Of a stretch of DNA of 64,000 nt, positions 1-8,614 are shown piece by piece. A program made the position numbers and the translations under genes. Under the pieces are notes generated by a model. It did not search any database. It saw only the letters and a program-made list of their open reading frames with translations, and had not been told where the DNA came from. The first letter of the stretch is position 1. Each line of letters begins with the position of its first letter. The DNA is from Panonychus citri (lineage: Eukaryota; Arthropoda; Arachnida; Trombidiformes; Tetranychidae), in assembly GCF_014898815.1 (NCBI RefSeq), contig NW_026515468.1, forward strand, positions 1-64,000, read 5' to 3'.

Positions 1-45
1 GTCTCTAGACTTGGGAGAAGATAATCAATTTCCATTCATGGAAGT

Positions 46-2232
46 CTAGAGCTTTATAAAATTGATTAGCCCAGCACCAACTATAATCTCAGCGGTGACT
101 AGATATTGGATAACTTGATCTCTTATCGAGAAGAACGTTTTGGCGTATTTGAGGTCATCACGGGTGAGTCCATGCCAACAAGTATCCATTCGGTCAATTC
201 CAGAATGTTTGACAAATGTTTCATAAACAACATTTTGATTACCATCGACAATGATGATCCAAACTGGTCGAGGATAAAGAACTCGGTTACCAGCTCGATT
301 TGGTCCATAGAATCGACAACAAGCCATATTGACTGAAAAAGCCAATAGAGGGTTAGGATGTCTCTTGGTATTTTCACGGATTATATCCATGAATTCATTA
401 TCGAGAGGGGGCATGTCGATAGCTGATTTTCTTTCAAAATGATCTGCAGCAACTTTTAATCGATTTTGCCGGGTGATGTCTCTTTGAGTTACTTGAGAGC
501 CTTTAGGCTTTGGTGTTGGTTCACTCAAAGTTTTGAAGCCACGGAAAGAGGTACCGAACCATTGTTTAATGTTCGAGAGAACAAATTTTTGTTTCTCTGG
601 GGTTAACCTCATTATCGGATCAATTCGATAATATGGGGTATCCATTGACTCAATATCACTAGCGATGCTTACATTTGATGAGTAATGAGAAGGTCGATTT
701 TTTCCATTTGAAAGTCGAAGCCATTCTTCTGATTGTTCAATTAAATAATTTGGAATCCGATTCCATTGGATGGTGGGTGGTCGGATAAATTGGCCTGATT
801 TTCTTCGAGATCCGATGACAGGTTTGAGTCCAGCATTTTGAAGAAATTCTTCCGCTTCATAAATTGGAGCACTGGGGTCATTAAATCTCTTATAAGAGGA
901 CCAATAATTTGTTCCAAAATTGGTGTGAGTCCTAATAGCATTTGGAGCACACAAGGGATCATCCGGATAATTTTCCGTTTGATGAGCCATACAAGCCAAA
1001 AGTTCTAGCTTAGGTTCAAAGCGTTCCTCTTGATTTTTGGGAGGTAACGGAGTGGCAGTTTTCACATGATGTGGGATTAAATCGGCAACTCGTCTTGGTA
1101 CCATAGCTATAGCTTGTCTTTTTGGACCTATTTTGAATGGAGGTCGTTCCGGGATATCAACCAACTCTTCCATTAATCCTAATCGACAATTTTTCTCATG
1201 TTTAGAGAAGTCGGAAGGTAGGAAAATTTTATTACAATGAGATCGTCTACATTTAAATTGAGCTTGGTTGTAGATCGCGATAGCGATGTTGTCTTTTAGC
1301 TCTCCAAAGGTTGGGTAATCGTCACGATTACAAAAAGTAGCGATACATGGAGGGTTAATACAAGGAAATTTGTCCTCAGCTCCTAAAGGAGTTAAATTGA
1401 GAGTACTAATAATGTTTTGTATCCACTTGATACAATTTTTACAATACCAAAGGTGACAACCTTGGCATGATTTTGGATCAATGCAAATGTGTTCACACAA
1501 GGTGCATCTAATTGTTTCAATTACCTTTTCAATCTCAGCTAAGATACAATGAGATCTTGGCATTCCTCTAGGAATGTCAGGTAGAGAGACTTCATAAATT
1601 TCAGGTATTTGAATGAAATTCAAATAAAGTTTTTCTCTTATGAGATTGTGGTAAGTTCTTTTTCTTTCATAAAAGATAGCAGCTTTTACCTCAATTGATT
1701 TTTTCACTTCGACATAATGTTCTTCCGAGAGATAATAAGGTAATTGTTTCACAGGAGCTGGAGCGGGATACTCATTTTTGTCCCATAGATAATCATCGGG
1801 TCCTGGATATTTTTTATTTACCTTCACGGTTTCTTGAGGAGGTGAATTAAATCTTGAGATTTTTTGTGGTCGTGGCTTGACACTTTCTTTTTGTTTTCTT
1901 GAAGATGATGAAGAAGAAGAAGCCACTGATTTTTCAGAGTTCGCTGGTTCCAGAATCACAGTAATACTGTCACATGAACTTGAATTACTTTTATTGGAAG
2001 CTGATCTTTTTCCATAAAGATGATTTCGTCGAACCTTGTTAAGAGAAACAGTTTCGGTAACAGGTGAAGCTAATTTCTTTTTAGAGAAATTATCTTTTAT
2101 TTCACTTTCAGTTGTTGAGATAACTGAACAGAGAGATGATGAAAGATGTTGACCTGAAGTTGAAGGTACACACAATTCTTCATTGGTAGAAGGTACACAA
2201 ACTAAAGATTTTACTCTTCTAGGAGTACTCAT
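46..2232 (-). CDS. Third ORF of element 1: RING-like finger, TRAF-like zinc finger and REX-type exonuclease-fold domain
   Basis: About 728 residues from an ATG at 2232. The N-terminal ~200 residues are low-complexity Ser/Lys-rich. Next is a Cys-rich RING-like block (CTLC, then a DPKSC..CH..YC..C run, about 1350-1510) followed by paired Cys and a TRAF-type finger (C..HC...H..NC, about 1185-1250). The C-terminus (46-370) resembles REXO-family DEDD exonucleases: a core strand pair ending VVYETFVK, an HGLTRDDL segment matching the usual S/HG(V/I)T..DL, and VGAGL matching the usual VGHSL. The acids expected for catalysis are replaced (FSVNMA where the family has a DxE motif). Element 2 carries the same architecture at 27.2-30.5 kb. 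The frame breaks at 46, with recognisable sequence continuing in another frame to the window edge. Function unknown. Host-derived ubiquitin-ligase-like and nuclease-fold modules captured by the retroelement are an inference. Confidence 0.65.
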   Translation of the reverse strand: MSTPRRVKSLVCVPSTNEELCVPSTSGQHLSSSLCSVISTTESEIKDNFSKKKLASPVTETVSLNKVRRNHLYGKRSASNKSNSSSCDSITVILEPANSEKSVASSSSSSSRKQKESVKPRPQKISRFNSPPQETVKVNKKYPGPDDYLWDKNEYPAPAPVKQLPYYLSEEHYVEVKKSIEVKAAIFYERKRTYHNLIREKLYLNFIQIPEIYEVSLPDIPRGMPRSHCILAEIEKVIETIRCTLCEHICIDPKSCQGCHLWYCKNCIKWIQNIISTLNLTPLGAEDKFPCINPPCIATFCNRDDYPTFGELKDNIAIAIYNQAQFKCRRSHCNKIFLPSDFSKHEKNCRLGLMEELVDIPERPPFKIGPKRQAIAMVPRRVADLIPHHVKTATPLPPKNQEERFEPKLELLACMAHQTENYPDDPLCAPNAIRTHTNFGTNYWSSYKRFNDPSAPIYEAEEFLQNAGLKPVIGSRRKSGQFIRPPTIQWNRIPNYLIEQSEEWLRLSNGKNRPSHYSSNVSIASDIESMDTPYYRIDPIMRLTPEKQKFVLSNIKQWFGTSFRGFKTLSEPTPKPKGSQVTQRDITRQNRLKVAADHFERKSAIDMPPLDNEFMDIIRENTKRHPNPLLAFSVNMACCRFYGPNRAGNRVLYPRPVWIIIVDGNQNVVYETFVKHSGIDRMDTCWHGLTRDDLKYAKTFFSIRDQVIQYLVTAEIIVGAGLINFIKL

Positions 2233-2399
2233 GATGATGATTATTAATCTTTTAAAAAGATTCACTAAAATAATCAATTGGAGATTTTTGAAACAAATTA
2301 ATTTTCTTAGAAGGAAATTAAAATAATTAAGTGTCACGAATGATTGCTCAAAAGAAACTGACTTTTTCTTTTGTTCCCTTTGACCATTTAATATATGGT

Positions 2400-4401
2400 T
2401 GATTAAAGGGGGAAGAATCAAAGGGGTATCGTCACTAATAGGTGAGATAAGAACATAAAAAGAATAAGCTTGAGAATCTTTAATTAGTTCTTGACGCCTT
2501 TGTCTAGTTAACACTTGATTAGAGTTGACCGATGATAATAAATTTTGTTTGTTACTTATTATCTCTTTATCGGCAGTTAATTTTTTGTTTAATTTAATTG
2601 GATTAAAATCAACATTTACTTTTGATTTTAACTCTTCTTCATCGAATTTATCTTGAGATAATTTATCTTTTGATTTGCTTTTTAGAATATCAAAATCATC
2701 TTCATCTTTTTGATTATTTTCTGACTCATTTTCTTTTTCATGATCAGATTCATAATCTGGTTCATCCCTGATTTTATGCTTAATTTCCACCGGAAAGATT
2801 CTGGTTCAAGCCAATGTGAAGAATCAACGTCGAAATATTCAGATTTGATTCTGAGCAATTTATTTGACAATTCACCTTTGTAAGGTTTTGTATTGCTAAC
2901 ATTAACTTTGAAACAATCAAAATCTTCTGGATCCATAAGTAACAATGCACCTTTATAATTGGAAATTACCAAAAAAGGTCCTTGATATTTGGGTCTCAAC
3001 TTTTTGCTAATTTCTGCATTTGTGGAAACATCTTTGAGCCAAACGAAATCGCCAGGGGAATAAGGTGAAGGTTTAGAAATTTCTCTAATTCGATGAATTT
3101 GGTAATTTTGTTGAGCCAACAATCTAGCATGAGCTAGTTTTCGCCTGATCCAAGGTGAATGGAATTGAAATTTCTAATTCCAAATGATTATCAATTGGGT
3201 TCCTTGGTAATTGTCCATAGACAAGAAAGTGAGGGCTGAATCTTGTTATTTTGTGAACCGTCGAGTTGATGGCTTTGATTGAAAGAGGTAAAGCTTGAGT
3301 TAACCCTTTCAGGCCGTTCTGTTCAACGTAAGTTCGCAATCTCTCAGCTATTGTTCTATTAGCTCTCTCTACGACGCCTTGTGATTGAGGGTGGTAAGAG
3401 GTTGAGATTGAATGTTTGATTCCCCATTCCTTTAGGAATTCGGAAAATTGTTCGCTCATGAAATTTGATCCTTGGTCAGTTTGAATGACTTTAGGATAAG
3501 TGTGAGTCGTGAAAAATTCAACTAGAAATTTTTCAACTGTTGAAGTTTTTTGGTTTAACGTCATTTTGGCGTAAACGAATCGAGATAAAACGTCTACAAG
3601 GACAAGAATATATTTGATCTTACCCTTTATGTTGATTGGACCCTGTACATCAAGTTCCATTCTCTCAAAGATTTTCTTGGGAATTGGCTTGGGATGAGGA
3701 TCAACGAATTGACGGTTTAAAGGTTTCGATTTAGCACAAACTTCACAATTCTCACATAACTTTTTGATTTGGTCGAACATATATTTACACCAAAATCTTT
3801 GTGCGATTTGCAAATATGTTTTTTCTGTTGCAAAGTGACCTCCTAAGGGAGTTGAATGAAAGTCTTCAAATATTTCCTTGAGGAGTGTAGGGTCAATTAT
3901 GACTCTTGAATTTTCAGGATTTGCTGAATTAATTCTATATAATAGATTATGTCGGATACGATATCTATTTAGAATTGATGAACATTTTCTTTGAATCAAT
4001 TCTTTGATTTTTTGGCATTCAGGATCTTGTTCTTGGAATCTCAAAATTCTTTCTTTCCATGAAGGTTTAAGATGAAGTGGATTTCCAGCAATAAAAGCAA
4101 AATCAGGAGGATCCTCTAATTTGAATAGAGTTTTAAATGGTTCCTCTAGGCCAAAGTTTATTATATTGAATCCTAGTTCATAATCATCATTTTCGGGAAC
4201 GAGATAATCAACGGTTAAGAGTCTATCAATGTACTCTTCTTCAGGATCGATTACATCTTTGTCATTCCATTGAGATTGGTATCTCGAAAAGCAATCTGGT
4301 CCATGGGTGATTCCTTTCTTGTAAATTACTTTATAGTTGAAAGTACCTAACATTATCGCCCACCTTTGTAATCTTGCATTTTTAAAGTTAACTTTAGGCA
4401 A
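2400..4401 (-). pseudogene. Element 1 integrase and C-terminal pol tail, frameshifted
   Basis: Contains the HHCC zinc-binding region of integrase (GGHFATEKT then CENCEVC), the DDE core with LDVQGP, QTDQGSNF and HPQSQGVVERANR, and a basic C-terminal tail with FVWLKD, which resembles the integrase C-terminal beta-barrel. The reading frame shifts near 3140 at an A run and again near 2800, so the tail lies in two other frames (2682-3122, then upstream of 2790). The tail ends in an acidic Asn/Glu/Lys-rich stretch with the same placement as in element 2. Catalytic core residues are present but the protein cannot be made intact from this copy as sequenced. Confidence 0.85.
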
Positions 4402-4785
4402 GGTAAAAGCGCATGGTGGTCCGTTTCCACGAGGAATTCAGTGCCTTCTAAATAATGTTCATATTTTTTGACACCAACGAAAATAGCTAATAGCTCTTTT
4501 TCGGAGACGGAGTAATGTCTTTGATGCTTGAGCAACTTTTGACTGTAGAAAGAAACAGGTAACCAGTCTTGAATTTCTTCCAAGGGTGTTGAAAGATTGA
4601 AAGAAGGAGATTTATCATCTTCTTGTAAAAGTATTCCACCTACGGCGATGTCTGAAGCATCGACAGTTATTTTTCGTCGTAGTTTGGGATTAAAGTGAAC
4701 CAACATTGTTGTTTCAATTAATGATTTTTCAATGTATCGAGTGCTTTATGATCTTCTTTGAGAAGGCAAAATTTTCTCTTTAGAG
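4353..4785 (-). pseudogene. Element 1 RNase H segment, frameshifted at both ends
   Basis: Encodes a gypsy-type RNase H: VDASDIAVGGILLQ with the first catalytic Asp, SEKELLAI with the catalytic Glu, and ETDHHAL with the third acid. It is separated from RT by a one-base shift in an AAAATTTT run near 4770 and from integrase by a one-base shift near 4408, directly after ETDHHAL. Comparison with element 2, where the same region is continuous, locates both breaks. Confidence 0.85.
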
Positions 4786-5939
4786 ACTAACCGGTAAAGT
4801 GGGGCAGCGAGCATTGAAAAGTTCTTGATGTACCTTGAGAAATAATTATAACAACCAAGGATGGACTGTAATTCCTTAACATTCTTTGGATAAGGTAATT
4901 CTCTCAGTGCATTAACTTTCTTGGGATCAGGTTTGATTCCATCACCATTTACAATATGTCCCAATAACAAAATTTCGGTATAACCGAAAGAACATTTTTC
5001 TGTTTTTACCTTTAGGTTAAATTTTCTGAATCTAGTCAATACATTTCTAGTGTTTTTTAATAATTCGGGCCAAGTTTTTCCTATCACTGGGATGTCATCA
5101 AAATATCCTAAGCAGTGATCATAATGGAGGCCATCCAGAACTTTATGAATTAATGTCTGGAAAATGAAGGGAGCTCCTGAGAGACCCATGGGCAACCGTT
5201 TGTACTGGTATTTTCCTTCAGGTACAACGAATACGGTTTTGCCTCTTTCTTCCAAGGGGAGTTCAATTTGGTGGTATCCCTGGAAGAGATCAAACATATT
5301 GAAATATTTTGCTCCTCTTACAGCTTCGAAGTAATCTTCAATTCGAGGCATGGGAAATTTGGGAACTTTTGAGATTCGATTTAACGCTCGAAAATCAGTT
5401 ACCAATCGGCTAGAGCCGTCTGATCTTGGTACCAGAAGAGCTGGTGAACCTCCATCAGCAGTCGACGGTTCGATTATATCAGCGTCTAGAAGATCTTTAA
5501 TTGTTTTATTAAAGGCTTTTCTTTTTTCAATAGAACACTGATATGGCCTTTGATATGGTATTGTTTGTTCTCCAATGTCAATTTCGACAGGGCAAATAGA
5601 AGAAGGTACGAAACCTAAATCGGTTCGATGCTGACTAAATACGTCCTTGAATTCTTGGACTAGTTCAAGCAATTGATTTTGTTGATGAACAGTAAGGTTT
5701 TTGTTCATTCTTGATCTTACTTTTTCGAGAAAATCTCCAAGTAGATGAATTTCTTTTGGTTTGACGATCGGAACTATCTCATCTAATAAGAGTGCGAGTT
5801 CAGGATCATTACAGTTTTTGTAAGCTCTAATCTCTCGAGGTTCGCAAGCTTCAATAAGAGAAAAGTTTCTCTCAGATTTGGGGATATCTTCGAGGATATG
5901 AACATTAGCTGTTGGTCTCATGTTCACTGTTGATTTCAA
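4746..5939 (-). CDS. Element 1 reverse transcriptase segment of pol
   Basis: Reverse transcriptase of the Ty3/gypsy type: palm and finger motifs SPALLVPRSDGS, RLVTDFRALN, YFNMFDLFQGYHQI, KRLPMGLSGAPFIFQ and the catalytic GYFDD box. The residue after Tyr in the catalytic box is Phe (YFDD), as in element 2. The frame upstream is open back to 6032 and continuous with gag-protease except for one TAG at 6035-6033. Downstream it runs out of frame after LVSKEK. Probably not functional in this copy. Confidence 0.9.
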   Translation of the reverse strand: MKSTVNMRPTANVHILEDIPKSERNFSLIEACEPREIRAYKNCNDPELALLLDEIVPIVKPKEIHLLGDFLEKVRSRMNKNLTVHQQNQLLELVQEFKDVFSQHRTDLGFVPSSICPVEIDIGEQTIPYQRPYQCSIEKRKAFNKTIKDLLDADIIEPSTADGGSPALLVPRSDGSSRLVTDFRALNRISKVPKFPMPRIEDYFEAVRGAKYFNMFDLFQGYHQIELPLEERGKTVFVVPEGKYQYKRLPMGLSGAPFIFQTLIHKVLDGLHYDHCLGYFDDIPVIGKTWPELLKNTRNVLTRFRKFNLKVKTEKCSFGYTEILLLGHIVNGDGIKPDPKKVNALRELPYPKNVKELQSILGCYNYFSRYIKNFSMLAAPLYRLVSKEKILPSQRRS

Positions 5940-6032
5940 TAGATCTTCAGTTTCTGAACATGTACAAAATCTGAAATTAAATTCGCGTCTGTGAAAAGGT
6001 CCTTTAGGATACTCTCGTGCGGAAATTTCATA

Positions 6033-7775
6033 CTAGGCACCATCGGAATCAATGACCAAATAGAAAAGATGTAAAAATACATTTCCTATTAAGAGAATTG
6101 GTTCGAAATCTTTTGCGATTTGAATTTTTAATAATCGAACGTGATCCATGTCAGGATGTTTAATTGCGGCATAAGCAAATCCAATTGCTTCGATGTTGGC
6201 AGCGATACCCTTAATTGGTTTACGACAGTAAACGATATCGACTCCAAGTCGTTTGGCAACATCATAATCCATGACTGAAATAGTCGCGCCTGTATCCAGG
6301 AGAACACGATATTTTTTGATAAATTCTCTTTTGGGTGAGAAACAATTGAATTGCACCAATGCAATATATTCCAGATTTATTCCATCCAATTGAGTTAAAG
6401 TTGGAATTTCATCAACTTCATTCTTTGGAAAATTTCCGAGAGTCCAGGCAAATTGTTGCGGTTGACATGCTTCAGGCATAGTAGGTAATTTTACTCCACT
6501 GGATAAAGTGACCGTTTGAACAGTTGCTGTCTCTTCTTTAGAAGATTTTTCCCTTTTTTCAGGAGGACTGGAAGTTCGTGATCGACAATTTTCCTCGGTG
6601 TGACCGAATCGATGGCATTTTTTGCATCTTATCGTGGGTCTTGTTTTTTGAGGATTACTTGAATCATCACTTTTAGGTGAAGTGGGAACATTAGGTTTAG
6701 AACCTTTTTGTTTGTTCACTTTATTTTGTTCAATTGAAGCTTCTCTTTTTCTTTTTGCTTCAACGTATCTCCGGTAGAGAACATCATGAACTTGTTCAAG
6801 GTTATGGTTTGCACCACGAAGAAGAACTTCAGTTCTAGCGTCAGGGGCTAAATGAGTTAATACTTCATGCAAGAAGACACGATCAGTTATATCACCACCA
6901 AGTGATTTAAGAACTTTATCTTTTAAGTCTGATAACCATGCGGAAGGAGGCACATCATACTTATAAGTACAACCTTCGAGTTCGTAAAATGCACTCATTC
7001 TCATAGAGGGAGAATCAAGTTTTTCTTGTAATTTAGACAAGAATTCTTGATAATTGTTAATATTTTTATCAAGAGTTTCTGCAAGACAAAGCATTTCATG
7101 CGCTAATCCTTTTCGGAAGCATCTAAGTCTCACATCATCGGTAACATTTTCTTGTGATAACCGAGATTTGGTTTTGTTGAACCAACTCAACATATCTTCA
7201 CCACGATGAAACTCTGGGACCTCTGGGTCACGTTTCATCGCAGCAGCGATTCGTTCACCAAAAGCAAGGAGTTCACCAGGTTGTAAAGATGGTTGTGATG
7301 GTGGGATATTAGGCTCAAGCCTTTCATCACCATCGATGAGGGTTGATTCTAAGTCGTTAAACTCAGCTCCATTTTCAATTAAAATGGTTTTGATCTTATT
7401 AAATGTACTCAATGGTAGGTTAATAGATCTAATTTCGTGAAGAGGGAATTGAACCAATTCATCAATATCTCTTCCGAGACGCGAGATGATCATTTGTATT
7501 TCGTTTTCGGTTAGCCCTTTAACACGACAATCTTGAATCCATGAGGGAATCTCTAAAGAGGTAACATCCCCAAGGGTTAATTGTTCAATTTCTGAATTAG
7601 AAATTTCCGTACCATCAACCATGAAGTTGGTTTTAATGGCTTCAAGTAGCTTTTTAGTTAATAAGCTTGGTATTGTTTTCTTGACTTTCCATTGAGATAG
7701 AATTTGCATTATCTCAGAATGTACAAGGTCAGAAATACAAGTACACATTTTTCTTGTGTGTGCTCTAGTACTCAT
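6033..7775 (-). CDS. Element 1 gag-protease
   Basis: Starts at the first ATG (7775) about 40 bp after the primer binding site. The N-terminal two thirds are a helical gag region, followed by a Lys/Ser-rich linker, a single CCHC zinc knuckle (C..CHRFGHTEENC, near 6590-6630) and an aspartic protease with LLDTGATISVMD. It ends with an amber codon shortly after the protease. The following 31 codons remain open and in frame with RT, so either rare readthrough (as in some retroviruses) or a simple nonsense mutation could apply. The other frame breaks favour decay. Confidence 0.85.
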   Translation of the reverse strand: MSTRAHTRKMCTCISDLVHSEIMQILSQWKVKKTIPSLLTKKLLEAIKTNFMVDGTEISNSEIEQLTLGDVTSLEIPSWIQDCRVKGLTENEIQMIISRLGRDIDELVQFPLHEIRSINLPLSTFNKIKTILIENGAEFNDLESTLIDGDERLEPNIPPSQPSLQPGELLAFGERIAAAMKRDPEVPEFHRGEDMLSWFNKTKSRLSQENVTDDVRLRCFRKGLAHEMLCLAETLDKNINNYQEFLSKLQEKLDSPSMRMSAFYELEGCTYKYDVPPSAWLSDLKDKVLKSLGGDITDRVFLHEVLTHLAPDARTEVLLRGANHNLEQVHDVLYRRYVEAKRKREASIEQNKVNKQKGSKPNVPTSPKSDDSSNPQKTRPTIRCKKCHRFGHTEENCRSRTSSPPEKREKSSKEETATVQTVTLSSGVKLPTMPEACQPQQFAWTLGNFPKNEVDEIPTLTQLDGINLEYIALVQFNCFSPKREFIKKYRVLLDTGATISVMDYDVAKRLGVDIVYCRKPIKGIAANIEAIGFAYAAIKHPDMDHVRLLKIQIAKDFEPILLIGNVFLHLFYLVIDSDGA

Positions 7776-7813
7776 ACGTGATGATGTACTGAAGGACACA
7801 AGTTTGTTTCACC

Positions 7814-7832
7814 AATCCTGCCTGGGTCGCCA
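7814..7832 (-). other. Primer binding site of element 1
   Basis: On the minus strand this reads TGGCGACCCAGGCAGGATT, starting two bases inside the 5' LTR. It starts with TGG, complementary to a tRNA CCA end, and matches the position and both flanks of the element 2 primer site, differing only in the middle. The tRNA species was not identified. Confidence 0.75.
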
Positions 7833-7834
7833 AG

Positions 7835-8571
7835 TGAAAGGATTTATTTTGGTTAATTGTTGATCGATTCCGTTAGGAAGAGGGGTTGACACGGATACAC
7901 AAGGAAATAGCTTGAGCTAATCACAGGATAACACTAGTCAGAGTTGTTGGTCGTTAAGACCTGGATTAATTATTTCACGGAGTGATAATAATTAAGGTTG
8001 GTTAATTAGTTAATTAACCTCAGAAGATTGCAGAGTAGCCTTTCGCGTATCTACTCATACAAGTTCGTACAGGATTGATGAAAACCCTTGTAGTTATCTA
8101 CAAAATTACGTAGAAGTACCAGAGGTAAGAAAGTCGAGAGACTTGTTTAATTGTTATAACAATTAAGACTTAGACACGATAGTGAACTTAATTGAAATTA
8201 ACTTTATTAAAATGGGGAGACAAAATTTAATTGAAAGAACTTGATTAATTAGCAAGTTAATTGTTCAATAATAATTTTCATCTAAAGATGATTAAGACGT
8301 TAATCAGTATTTATACTGGATTAAAATGGGGAGATAAACAAAGTAATTTGGAGGAAACACTAATCTGGTTAGAACCAACTTTTCCATATAAAAATGGAGT
8401 CATTTTAACCGTTTTGGTCACTTATTAAAAGTGTTACCAAGTGGTAACTTATCAGTTATCTCCATAGAGATAAGATTAATTGTTTCTAAAATGAATCATT
8501 GTTTAAATTTTGTTCATAATCATTTTGATTGTTTCTAGACAATCAAATTAATTGATTAAATTTGGATTACA
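7835..8571 (-). repeat. 5' LTR of element 1 (outer boundary uncertain)
   Basis: Starts on the plus strand with TGAAAGGATT directly beside the primer binding site. It contains no long ORF. The outer end is set near 8571 or 8541 because both read ...CA. The FAS coding sequence begins only 44-74 bp further on. Confidence 0.55.
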
Positions 8572-8614
8572 ATGATAAGAAAATAAAAATGATAAAATGT
8601 ATTCTTAAGAATAA

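Larger units (their letters stand above)
1..8571 (-). mobile_element. Ty3/gypsy LTR retrotransposon (element 1), 3' end outside window
   Basis: A minus-strand Ty3/gypsy element. In transcription order it has a 5' LTR (from about 8571 down to 7835), a primer binding site (7832-7814), gag-protease, reverse transcriptase, RNase H, integrase and a third ORF that runs off the left edge; the 3' LTR is outside the window. Domain order PR-RT-RH-IN identifies Ty3/gypsy. The coding region carries an in-frame amber stop after the protease and single-base frameshifts at RT/RNase H, RNase H/integrase and at two places in the integrase tail, so this copy looks inactive as sequenced. The outer LTR boundary is uncertain because the other LTR cannot be compared; 8541 and 8571 are both possible CA ends. 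Confidence 0.9.
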
